Positions 35,101 to 43,300 of a DNA stretch of 64,000 nucleotides are shown here, piece by piece (within the stretch, counting starts at the first letter, position 1; each line of letters starts with the position of its first letter). The DNA is taken from the NCBI RefSeq assembly GCF_019351435.1, contig NZ_JAHWYN010000018.1, forward strand, positions 1 to 64,000, read 5' to 3'. Under the pieces are notes generated by a model. It did no database searches, was not told the DNA's origin, and worked only from the letters and a program-made list of their open reading frames with translations. Both the position numbers and the translations under genes were made by a program. The DNA is from Flavobacterium taihuense. GTDB taxonomy: Bacteria; Bacteroidota; Bacteroidia; Flavobacteriales; Flavobacteriaceae.

Positions 35101-36419
35101 CAAGTGCAGGTTCGGAAGTTCAAAAACCTTTGGCAACAGTTGTAATCGGTGGTTTATTGACCTCGACATTACTAACTTTATTTGTTTTACCTGTGTTATA
35201 TTATTTAGTCATGTCTTCAAAAAAAATAAAAGTAAATCCAAAAATTGCATCAATTGTTGTTTTGTTTTTTACTTGTTTTTCTTTTAATGCAAATGCACAA
35301 ACTTTTACTTTGCAAAATGCACTCGATTTGGCAACCAAAAATTATCCAACGATGCAACAGGCTTCTTTACAAACGGAGCAACAACAGGCATTGACAAAAA
35401 CGGCCACAGTTTTGGATCCATTCAATATTAATAGTAATTTGGGGCAAATGAACAGTAAATGGTTTGATTACAATTTGGGAGTTGCTCAAGGTTTTAAATT
35501 GTCGAATAAAGCAGATCGGAATCTTTTGAATCAAAATGTAACCGTTGCCAAATCATTTGAAGCGGTTACCAAAAACGAATTGATTAAAAACGTTTCAAGT
35601 ACATATTTTATGTGGATTTACAATGTGCAACAGTACAAGTTATTACTTGAAATAGATGCTCTTTTTGCAGATTATGAAAAGTATGCAGACAAGAAATTTC
35701 AAGTAGGTGAAAGTAATAAACTCGAAAAAATTAGCGCCACATTGCAACACAAAGATTTAAAAATGCAATTATCAGAGGTCAATACTCGAGTCTCTTTTTA
35801 TTTGGCTGAATTGCAAAAATGGACAGGAAATGTTTTAGTTTATGAAGCTCCGGCAAAATATGAAACATTGCAAGAAGTTGATTTGAGCGATAGTACATTG
35901 GTAAAGAATCACCCAGTTTTAAAGCTTTTGCAGCAGCAGATTATCGCAAAAGAACTGACTATAAAATCAGAAAAGGCCAAAGCAAATCCATCATTTAATG
36001 TTGGTGTGAATGCACAAAGTATGGACAAAGAAACGCCGTTTTATTATGGAAGTGTAGGAATTAATATTCCATTATTCAGAAACGGAATTGAAGCAAAAAC
36101 GCAAGTGGCAAAATTAGAAACCGAAATTGCCAAAAAAGAATTGGAGAAATCACAACAGGAATTGGTTACTGTTTATTTGCAACAATACCAGCTTCAAAAA
36201 CAATATTTGGAGCAACTCAATTATTATAAAAACGAGGGAATTCCAATGGCTGAAACGATTGTAAATTCGGCTCAGAGGCTATACAAATCAGGTGACATCG
36301 GTTATGTTGAATACACCCAAAACCTGAAAGATGCCAACAAAATCAAGAATGATTATTTGATTGCAATGAACAATTACAATCAAACGATAATCAACATTCA
36401 ATTTTTACTAAATAAATAA
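32124..36419 (+). CDS. CzcA-type heavy-metal RND pump fused to a TolC-family channel
   Basis: This 1,431-residue fusion has residues 1 to about 1029 as a complete HME-type RND pump. The TM4 motif is DFGLIVDGAVIIVEA, the form found in divalent-cation (Co/Zn/Cd) pumps. From M1030 the sequence reads as a fresh signal peptide (MSSKKIKVNPK, then a hydrophobic run, cleavage after NANA at 1058), followed by an outer-membrane-factor domain of about 370 residues with coiled-coil repeats. Such fusions are known among Bacteroidetes CusA/CzcA proteins. Either signal peptidase separates the parts, or translation also begins at the ATG at 35211. The adaptor follows 9 bp downstream. Confidence 0.85.
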   Translation: MVQKIITFSVNNKLITGVLLSIFVMFGVYSFTQLSVDALPDVTNNQVQVITNAPNLATQEVEQFITYPLETEFKSLSDMIELRSTSRSGLSVITIVFKDNVPANIARQRVDEKIKMTTDNIPKQYGIPELLPPTTGLGEIFQYVLVPQKGYEEKYDLTELRTIQDWIVRRQLLGTVGVVDVSSFGGKLKQYEVSVKPERLAANNLTLIEVFDALQNNNENTGGSYIDKGPNVYFIRGEGLIQNIEDINNIVIKNNSGVPILIKDIAEVKFGFAPRYGAMTRNGKGETVGGVVLMQKGENAVRVIELVKGKIQSIEKSLPKGVKIDVFVDRTKLIEKTVSTVSANLLEGALIVILVLVLFLGSLRAGLIVASVIPLAMLFAIIIMNLFGLSANLMSMGALDFGLIVDGAVIIVEATLHIFSKHYKNNILSQKKMDHEVIKSSSKIMSSAIFGQIIILIVYIPLFVLSGVEGKMFMPMAQTVSFAILGALLLSLTYVPWASSIFLSKNINNEPNFTDRFINKLNNWYHPVLVIALKRKVEVICIAGFLLIASIFIFNSLGGEFIPELDEGDFAMNYTIRQGSSLPQSIEVGTQLEKLALAFPEVKEVVSKIGTSEIPTDPMPIESADIIMVLKDKNYWTTADNKEDLAEKMNEKLSQIPGCNLSFEQPIQMRFNELIAGVKSDIAIKIFGDDLDKLFSEANKVVPIIRGIQGLTDIKVEQVTGMPQLVVKYNRNKIAQYGLNIAEVNRILNTAYAGGITGVVYEGERKFDLVVRIPKNENTDIDALKSLLIPTPSGNQIPLNEVSEISFKTAPSQISREEAQRRIVIEANVRGKDVESVVLEIQKKLDAKLKLPEGYFIKYGGQFQNLQEAKGRLLLAVPVALLLIFFLLFLSFGSLKEATIIFSAIPLASIGGVLALWGRGMNFSISAGVGFIALFGVAVLNGIVLISYYNQLKEEGEDNLLQRIYKGSSARLRPILATATVASLGFLPMALSTSAGSEVQKPLATVVIGGLLTSTLLTLFVLPVLYYLVMSSKKIKVNPKIASIVVLFFTCFSFNANAQTFTLQNALDLATKNYPTMQQASLQTEQQQALTKTATVLDPFNINSNLGQMNSKWFDYNLGVAQGFKLSNKADRNLLNQNVTVAKSFEAVTKNELIKNVSSTYFMWIYNVQQYKLLLEIDALFADYEKYADKKFQVGESNKLEKISATLQHKDLKMQLSEVNTRVSFYLAELQKWTGNVLVYEAPAKYETLQEVDLSDSTLVKNHPVLKLLQQQIIAKELTIKSEKAKANPSFNVGVNAQSMDKETPFYYGSVGINIPLFRNGIEAKTQVAKLETEIAKKELEKSQQELVTVYLQQYQLQKQYLEQLNYYKNEGIPMAETIVNSAQRLYKSGDIGYVEYTQNLKDANKIKNDYLIAMNNYNQTIINIQFLLNK

Positions 36420-36428
36420 AATACAGTA

Positions 36429-37586
36429 ATGAAAAATAATATAGCAACCTTATTCTTTCTTGTTTTAGCTCTATTCTCCTGTAAAAATAATGCAGATAAA
36501 ATACCAATAGTTAATGATTCGAAAGAGGTAGTAGAAGATAAATCAGTTGTGACTTTTACAGATGCACAAATAAAGGCGGTAGACTTACATTTAGGTAATT
36601 TTGAAAATAAAAACTTAACCACAACCTTAAAAATTAATGGAAAATTATCGTTACCTCCACAACATCAATCGCAAGTGAGTATATTGATGGGTGGTGTTGT
36701 AAGAAACATTTTGGTTCAAGAAGGAGAATATGTGACCGCAGGGAAAACGCTGGCAACAATTGCCAATACTGAAGTGATACAATTGCAGCAAGATTATTTA
36801 GAAAATAATGCCAACCTTAATTATTTAGAAAAAGAGTACCAACGCCAAAAAGAGTTGAGAGACGATAATATAAATGCTGGTAAAACCTATCAGCAGGCTC
36901 AAAGAGAATTACAGATTGCACAAGCAAAAAAAGAAACTTTACGTTCCAAATTGATGCAATTGGGTATCAACGCAAATAAGTTATCGTCAAAAAACATTGC
37001 CTCAAGCATCGCTATTTCGGCACCTATAAGCGGATATATACAGCATATTAATTTGAGTATGGGTAAATATGCCGACGCAAATGCTGTATTGTTTGAAATC
37101 ATTGACAATCGTTTTTTACATTTGGATTTAAAAGTTTTTGAAAAGGATATTCACAAAATAAAAATTGGACAAGAAATACTATTTAGTGATGCGAATGATA
37201 TTTCGCATACACATCCAGCCAAGATTTATGCTATCAATAAAGCATTTGAACCAAATGAACAAGCGGTATTGGTACATGCCAAAATGAATGAGATAACCGA
37301 AACGCTGTTGCCAGGAATGTATGTAGAAGCACGTGTAAAAATTGATAATAACAACACAACGGCACTGCCAACGGAAGCTATTGTCAACAATGGCAATGAT
37401 CATTTTATTTTTATTTCAATAGGAAAAAACAGGTTTCAACAAATAAAAGTGACTATTGGCACTTCAGATTTAGGCTTTACAGAAGTTAAGGTAATTGATG
37501 TAGTTCCTGAGAATGCAAAAGTGGTAATCAAAGGTGCATATTATTTATTATCGGAACTAACCAAAGGGAGCGGAGAAGAAGAATAG
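36429..37586 (+). CDS. CzcB-like periplasmic adaptor lipoprotein
   Basis: This 385-residue membrane-fusion protein has a lipobox FSC (C18), a lipoyl/barrel-sandwich domain (MGGVVRNILVQEGEYV), an alpha-hairpin near 120-175 (coiled coil with NLNYLEKEYQRQKELR) and beta-barrel and membrane-proximal domains (ATAGKT, then LPTEAIV). It links the RND pump to the TolC channel. Unlike the two adaptors further on it has no HMBD metal-binding finger, consistent with a divalent-cation system. Confidence 0.88.
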   Translation: MKNNIATLFFLVLALFSCKNNADKIPIVNDSKEVVEDKSVVTFTDAQIKAVDLHLGNFENKNLTTTLKINGKLSLPPQHQSQVSILMGGVVRNILVQEGEYVTAGKTLATIANTEVIQLQQDYLENNANLNYLEKEYQRQKELRDDNINAGKTYQQAQRELQIAQAKKETLRSKLMQLGINANKLSSKNIASSIAISAPISGYIQHINLSMGKYADANAVLFEIIDNRFLHLDLKVFEKDIHKIKIGQEILFSDANDISHTHPAKIYAINKAFEPNEQAVLVHAKMNEITETLLPGMYVEARVKIDNNNTTALPTEAIVNNGNDHFIFISIGKNRFQQIKVTIGTSDLGFTEVKVIDVVPENAKVVIKGAYYLLSELTKGSGEEE

Positions 37587-37611
37587 ATATAATGCCTATT
37601 TTTGTTAATGA

Positions 37612-38817
37612 ATGTTAAGGATATTGAAAATGAAAGTATTTAAGTCTATTTCTAGAACAGTTTGGATACTCTCTTTAATCAGTTTGTTTACTGACACTGC
37701 TAGTGAAATGTTGTATCCCATAATGCCTATTTATTTAAAAACAATAGGGTTTTCAATTGTTTTAATAGGGGTTTTAGAAGGTTTTGCAGAAGCTTTAGCA
37801 GGTTTAAGTAAAGGTTATTTTGGGAAATTATCGGATGATTCAGGGAAACGCATTCCTTTTGTACAACTGGGATATGCACTAAGTTCGATTTCAAAGCCAA
37901 TGATGGCCATTTTTTCATTTCCAATATGGATTTTCTTCTCGCGGGCAATGGATCGATTCGGAAAAGGGATTCGTACAGCTGCAAGAGATGCCATACTATC
38001 GGATGAAGCAACTGTCGAGACCAAAGGAAAGATATTTGGATTACATCGTTCTATGGATACTTTTGGTGCTGTTTTTGAACCCACTTTGGCATTATTGTAT
38101 CTCTATTTTTATCCACAGCAATACAAAACACTTTTTTATATTGCTTTTATACCTGGTTTATTAGCAATAGCTTCTTCTTTTTTTTTGAAAGATAAAAACA
38201 AAAAGAGTTTACCCGAAGTAAAGAAAACTTCTTTTTTGTCTTTTCTGAAGTATTGGAAAACTAGTCCGTTGCGGTATCGCAAAATACTGATAGGACTTTT
38301 GGCTTTCGCGGTATTTAACAGTTCGGATGTTTTTTTATTGCTAAAGGCCAAGCAAGCGGGTTTAAATGATACGTCGGTTATTGGAGTTTATATTTTCTAT
38401 AATTTAGTCTATGCTCTTTGCGCTTTTCCATTAGGTTTTTACGCTGATAAAATAGGGCTCAAGAAAATGTTTGTTTTTGGACTTTTGTTATTTTCGATAG
38501 TATATTTCGGAATGGCGCTTAGTACCAATATTTACATTATTGCTTCATTGTTTTTTATTTATGGAATATATGCTGCGGCAACTGAAGGTATTTCAAAAGC
38601 CTAGATTAGTAACGTTTCTGATAAAAAGGATACAGCAACAGCAATTGGAACGTATTCAGCATTTCAAAGTATTTGCGCTATGATTGCCAGTTCGTTGACG
38701 GGAATTATTTGGTATGAATTTGGTGCAAATACAACCTTTTTGGTTACAGCTATAGCAACAGCATTCGTTATTGCTTACTTCTTGTTTTTTATCGAATACA
38801 AAAAGAGAATAATATAA
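37612..38817 (+). pseudogene. MFS transporter gene interrupted by one nonsense codon
   Basis: The reading frame from 37612 (or the ATG at 37630) gives 330 residues of a major facilitator: early motifs SLFTDTASEMLYP and GKLSDDSGKRIP, and about ten membrane segments. It stops at TAG 38602-38604 after GISKA. The same frame then continues for 70 codons (ISNVSDKKDTATAIGTY, then two more hydrophobic segments) to TAA at 38815. The TAG replaces what is probably a Trp (TGG), since KAW fits that region of this transporter family. The last two helices would be lost. It could be a recent mutation, a readthrough site or a sequencing error. Confidence 0.75.
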
Positions 38818-38903
38818 AATCAACAGATTTTTTAATCACAATCACAATCACAAATAGAGAATAGCGATGCTAAGTTCCTATAAAAAATAAATAGTATCTG
38901 GAT

Positions 38904-40928
38904 ATGAAACAAATGGAAAAGCAAGATATAAATGGCAAAGAGTCGTGTTGTACCATTAAAGAAAAAACAAGTGCAAAAAAAAACAATTCAAGCTGTTGTT
39001 CGATTGATAGTGCGTCGCAAAATCATAATGACGGAGATGGTCACGATCACAATCATTCACACGGAGAGGGAAGCTATTATCAAATGTTCTTACCATCTGT
39101 AATTTCTTTTTGCTTATTGCTGATAGGAATTGTTTTCGATAATTATTTTCCTCAAACTTGGTTCACAGATTGGGTTCGAATAGGCTGGTATATTGTTGCT
39201 TACATTCCGGTTGGTTTACCCGTTTTAAAAGAAACTTTTGAGAGTATTAAAAACGGACAATTTTTTTCAGAATTTTCATTGATGGTAATAGCGACGTTAG
39301 GAGCATTTGCCATTGAGCAATTCCCTGAAGGAGTTGCAGTGATGTTATTTTACGGTATTGGTGAGAATTTTCAGGGGATAGCGGTGAAAAAGGCTAAGTC
39401 CAATATAAAATTATTATTAGACCAAAGACCTGATTTTGCAACTGTTTTAGAAGGACATAACATAATATCAAAAAAAGCTTCCGAAATTAGCATTGGAGCA
39501 ATTATTCAATTAAAACCGGGAGAAAAATTAGCTTTAGATGGAAAGTTGCTTTCTGAAAGTGCTACTTTCAATACTGCAGCTTTAACAGGTGAAAGTAAGC
39601 CAAATACAAACAAAAAAAATGATACTGTTTTAGCAGGAATGATTAACTTGAATACTGTTGCAGAAGTCCAAGTTACGACTGCTTATAATGATAGCAAGCT
39701 CTCTAAAATTTTGGAAATGGTGCAAGAAGCAACTACCAAAAAAGCACCAACCGAATTGTTTATTCGAAAGTTTGCCAACCTATATACACCAATTATAGTC
39801 TATCTGGCACTAGCAATTTGTTTGGTACCTATGTTTTTTGTTGCCCATTATGTGTTCAGTGATTGGCTGTATCGATCCTTGGTTTTCTTGGTGATTTCTT
39901 GTCCATGTGCTTTGGTGATTTCTATTCCTTTGGGGTATTTTGGGGGAATTGGAGCCGCGAGCAAAAATGGAATTCTATTCAAAGGTTCCAATTTTCTGGA
40001 TATAATGGCAGCAATTCAAGTAGTTGTTTTGGATAAAACAGGAACGTTGACCAAAGGGGTATTTACTGTTCAAAAAGTGGTGGCTGCTGGTATTTCGGAA
40101 CAAGATTTGGTTCAATATACTGCGGCAATAGAATCTAAATCTACACATCCTGTGGGAACTGCTATTGTGGAATATGTAAAAGGATTAGATCCAACTTTAA
40201 AAGTTACTGAAGTTGAAGAAATCGCAGGGCATGGACTCAAAGGGAAAATAAATGATAGAGAAATAATAGTTGGGAATGTAAATTTAATGAAGAAATTCAA
40301 TATTAATTATGATTTGGAACTGGATAATTCGCCATTTACCATTATAGTTGTAGCTATTAATAAAGTGTATTCGGGCTATTTTTTAATCGCCGATGAAATA
40401 AAAGAAGATTCCAAAGTAGCTATTCAAAGTTTGCATAAAATAAATGTTAAAACCATAATGCTTTCGGGTGATAAGCAAGCTGTTGTTGATGCTGTTGCAA
40501 AAGAACTGAATATCGAATTGGCTTATGGAGATTTATTGCCAGAAAATAAAGCGGAACAAGTTGAAGCATTAAAAGCACAAAATTTAAAAGTCGCTTTTGT
40601 TGGTGATGGCGTAAATGATGCGCCTGTGATTGCACTTGCCGATGCTGGAATCGCAATGGGCGGGTTGGGAAGTGATGCTACTATCGAAACGGCTGATATT
40701 GTCATTCAAAACGACCAGCCTTCAAAAATTTATACCGCAATAAACATTGGAAAGCAAACTAAAAAAATCGTTTGGCAGAATATCACGATGGCATTTGTAG
40801 TGAAAGCCGTTGTTTTAATCCTCGGTGCTGGAGGTTTGGCAACAATGTGGGAAGCAGTTTTTGCCGATGTTGGAGTGGCATTATTGGCTATTTTAAATGC
40901 TGTTCGGATTCAGAGAATGAAATTTTAG
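38904..40928 (+). CDS. P1B-type ATPase, Zn/Cd/Pb exporter
   Basis: This 674-residue heavy-metal P-type ATPase has a soluble N-terminus carrying Cys pairs (SCC twice) and a His/Asp-rich segment (DGHDHNHSHGEG) in place of a regular HMA domain. The membrane metal site is C333-P-C335, the phosphorylated Asp is D377 in DKTGT, and the hinge is VGDGVNDAP. The last helix (TMWEAVFADVGVALLAILN) has the form seen in the ZntA/CadA group, pointing to export of divalent Zn, Cd or Pb from the cytoplasm. Its metal would then be taken up by the preceding RND system. Confidence 0.9.
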   Translation: MKQMEKQDINGKESCCTIKEKTSAKKNNSSCCSIDSASQNHNDGDGHDHNHSHGEGSYYQMFLPSVISFCLLLIGIVFDNYFPQTWFTDWVRIGWYIVAYIPVGLPVLKETFESIKNGQFFSEFSLMVIATLGAFAIEQFPEGVAVMLFYGIGENFQGIAVKKAKSNIKLLLDQRPDFATVLEGHNIISKKASEISIGAIIQLKPGEKLALDGKLLSESATFNTAALTGESKPNTNKKNDTVLAGMINLNTVAEVQVTTAYNDSKLSKILEMVQEATTKKAPTELFIRKFANLYTPIIVYLALAICLVPMFFVAHYVFSDWLYRSLVFLVISCPCALVISIPLGYFGGIGAASKNGILFKGSNFLDIMAAIQVVVLDKTGTLTKGVFTVQKVVAAGISEQDLVQYTAAIESKSTHPVGTAIVEYVKGLDPTLKVTEVEEIAGHGLKGKINDREIIVGNVNLMKKFNINYDLELDNSPFTIIVVAINKVYSGYFLIADEIKEDSKVAIQSLHKINVKTIMLSGDKQAVVDAVAKELNIELAYGDLLPENKAEQVEALKAQNLKVAFVGDGVNDAPVIALADAGIAMGGLGSDATIETADIVIQNDQPSKIYTAINIGKQTKKIVWQNITMAFVVKAVVLILGAGGLATMWEAVFADVGVALLAILNAVRIQRMKF

Positions 40929-41029
40929 ATTGGATTCGAAAAAGGCTTTTGTAATTTATAAACATCCTTTTTGATTTATCTGTATTACGTTTTTAACACC
41001 TTATTAGGAATCAATCAAAATAAATTAAT

Positions 41030-41037
41030 TAAATTTG
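41030..41037 (+). promoter_or_regulatory. Candidate -7 element (TAAATTTG) of the second metal module
   Basis: TAAATTTG is a full match to TAnnTTTG, 22 bp before the ATG at 41060. No -33 TTG was found at the normal distance. Confidence 0.4.
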
Positions 41038-41059
41038 AATTGAAATTAAGAAAACAAAA

Positions 41060-41428
41060 ATGAATAAATTTCACATTTTAATACTAATACTGTTTGGCTT
41101 CTTACTGACGCCAGGTGATGTTTTTGCATGTGAAATGAATTCTGCAAATCATTCTTCTAGAAAAGAGATTTCTTCCAAAATGTGCAATGACGATTGTTGC
41201 AAAAAAGACAGTCATTCAAAAAGCAAAAACAATGATGGTTGTGGCGGTAAATGCAATCATTCAAAATGTGGTTGTGCTTCCTCTTGTAATAGCTCTGTTT
41301 CGATTGCTGAATGGAATAGTACTATTAATCGTTTTAATTTCTCTTCAGGAAAACAAGGTTTTTGCAACTATGAAACCAACATTTCTTCTGGTTTCAATTC
41401 TTTATGGCTTATACCAAAAATATGCTAA
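41060..41428 (+). CDS. Cys/His-rich small secreted protein
   Basis: This 122-residue protein has a signal peptide ending at DVFAC. The middle is packed with Cys, His and Lys (CNDDCCKKDSHSKS, then CGGKCNHSKCGCASSC), a likely soft-metal trap. The C-terminus (NISSGFNSLWLIPKIC) resembles the end of the small protein at 31697 (ASNFFGSIWQPPQIV), so the two may be distant paralogues. It opens the Cu-type efflux module. No terminator was seen after it. Confidence 0.65.
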   Translation: MNKFHILILILFGFLLTPGDVFACEMNSANHSSRKEISSKMCNDDCCKKDSHSKSKNNDGCGGKCNHSKCGCASSCNSSVSIAEWNSTINRFNFSSGKQGFCNYETNISSGFNSLWLIPKIC

Positions 41429-41651
41429 ATCAGATTTTGATAGCCATAAGTGTGTCAAATTCAAAGCAATTTTTGCTTTAAAAATCAATTCTATTATCGG
41501 TTAACTGAATTATTAAATCATAGTTTTTACTATTGTTTTATTATTCTATAGCCTATTTAATTCAATATTATTTAAACTAAAAACAAAACGAAAATTCACT
41601 AAATCGAATCTTTTGGCTTAGTCAATTCTCTGTTTACTAAAATTTATAAAA

Positions 41652-41912
41652 ATGAAAAATGCAATCCTTTTAGCCTTAATTATGGCATTTACATTGGTTT
41701 CTTGTAACCAAAAAAACAAAGAAATTGAAACTAAAAATGCTCCAATGATGGAACATGATTCAACAATGACAATGAAAGATTCAACAATGATAGTAAAAGA
41801 CACCACAGTCACTGATAAAGTTTATGCTTGTCCGATGCATCCAGAAGCTAAAGGCAAACTAAATGACAAATGTCCAAAATGTGGAATGAAATTGACTGTA
41901 GAAGTGAAATAA
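41652..41912 (+). CDS. Small HMBD lipoprotein, Met/His-rich
   Basis: This 86-residue lipoprotein (lipobox LVSC, C18) has a Met/Asp-rich linker (MMEHDSTMTMKDSTM) followed by one heavy-metal-binding domain at residues 57-82 (YACPMHPE, then KCPKCGM). HMBD fingers bind Cu or Ag, and the Met-rich linker could also bind Cu(I). It may act like CusF, delivering periplasmic copper to the pump. It is followed 53 bp later by the first half of cusA. Confidence 0.75.
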   Translation: MKNAILLALIMAFTLVSCNQKNKEIETKNAPMMEHDSTMTMKDSTMIVKDTTVTDKVYACPMHPEAKGKLNDKCPKCGMKLTVEVK

Positions 41913-41965
41913 TTCATTTCCCTTCCGGAGTATTTATTCTGAAAGGGAAATTTATCCAAAACATT

Positions 41966-43243
41966 ATGGTAGAAAAATTAATATCATTTTCATTAAAAAA
42001 TAGATTTGTTGTCTTGCTCGTTTCGGCCTGTTTATTTGCTTGGGGCGTTTATAGTGTGCAACAAAATCCTATAGATGCCATTCCCGATTTATCCGAAAAT
42101 CAAGTAATTGTATTTACGGAGTGGATGGGAAGAAGCCCGCAAGTTATCGAATCTCAAGTAACCTATCCTTTGGTTTCAAATCTTCAGGGAATTCCAAAAG
42201 TTAAGAACATTCGCGGTGCTTCTATGTTTGGAATGAGTTTCGTCTATATTGTTTTTGAGGACAACGTTGATATTTATTGGGCAAAAACAAGAGTTTTAGA
42301 AAGGCTCAATTATGCCCAACGGCTGCTGCCACAAAATGTGGTTCCTACGCTTGGGCCTGATGGTACAGGTGTTGGTCATGTTTTTTGGTATCACTTAAAT
42401 GCCAATGGTATGGACTTAGGCGAGCAAAGAGCCTTGCAAGATTGGTATGTGAAATTTGCCTTGCAAACCGTTCCCGGAGTTGCTGAAGTAGCTTCTTTTG
42501 GAGGTTTTGAAAAACAATATCAATTGGTTTTAGATCCTTTGAAAATGCAGCATTACAAAGTCAGTATGATGGAAGTGATGAATGCTGTCAAAGCCAATAA
42601 TAATGATGTTGGAGGACGGAAATTTGAAATGAGTGATATGTCATACATCATTAGAGGTTTAGGTTATATAAAGAACATAAAAGACGTAGAAGAAATTGCC
42701 ATCAAAAATTACAATTCTATTCCAGTGAGGGTAAAAGACATTGGTTCAATCCAAATGGGAGGTGATTTGCGTTTGGGAATTTTTGATGAAAATGGCACAG
42801 GAGAAGTCGTCGGTGGTATTGTAGTGATGCGATACGGAGAGAATGCAGACAAAGTAATAAAAGCAGTCAAAGCTAAAATGAAAGAAGTGGAGAAAGGATT
42901 GCCTGAGGGCGTAACTTTTAAAACCTCTTACGACAGAAGCGAATTGATTGAGAAAGCAATCGAATCCGTTAAAGGAACACTATTTGAAGAAATGATTGCC
43001 GTTTCAATAGTGGTATTGCTTTTTCTTTTTCATTGGAGAAGTGCTTTAATTATCTTGATTCAAATACCGATATCTGTTGCAGTTGCCTTTATTTTTCTAC
43101 AGGCATTTGGGATATCTTCAAATATAATGTCTCTTACAGGAATTGCTTTGGCGATAGGTGTTTTGGTTGACGATGGAATTGTAATGGTCGAGAATGCGTA
43201 CAGGACAATTTCGGAGAAACAGGAAGAAGCCCCTAATCCCTAA
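41966..43243 (+). pseudogene. cusA: CusA-type RND pump, N-terminal half (interrupted gene)
   Basis: This is the first 425 residues of a heavy-metal RND pump: TM1 and the N-terminal porter domain, TM2 to TM4, and the TM4 motif GVLVDDGIVMVEN. That motif resembles the CusA (Cu/Ag) group more than the DFG motif of CzcA. The start is the ATG at 41966 (MVEKLISFSL); the upstream frame overlaps the HMBD gene and is not used. The protein ends at EAPNP-stop, where an insertion begins. The rest of the pump resumes in the same frame at 43301. Without the second half it cannot pump alone. Confidence 0.8.
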
Positions 43244-43300
43244 AGGGGAATAGAAACTCTTAAAGATGCACTATTTTTTGTCTCCCCTAAATATTAAAAA
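43226..43300. repeat. Repeat-like insertion in cusA
   Basis: About 75 bp interrupt cusA. The left part holds the inverted repeat CCCCTaatccctaAAGGGG, and a second TCCCCTAAATATT lies near the right end. It keeps the reading frame but adds two in-frame TAA stops, at 43241 and 43295. Repeats of this CCCCTAA..AGGGG type occur dispersed in Flavobacterium genomes. Its mobility is not shown. Confidence 0.5.

Noticed and set aside
38834..38852. Short tandem ATCACA repeat before the P-type ATPase
   Set aside because: There are only three units with no symmetry or regulatory pattern, so it is probably chance.
41187..41504. ORF overlapping the Cys-rich gene in another frame
   Set aside because: It is a frame shadow of 41060-41428 without a signal peptide or known domain.
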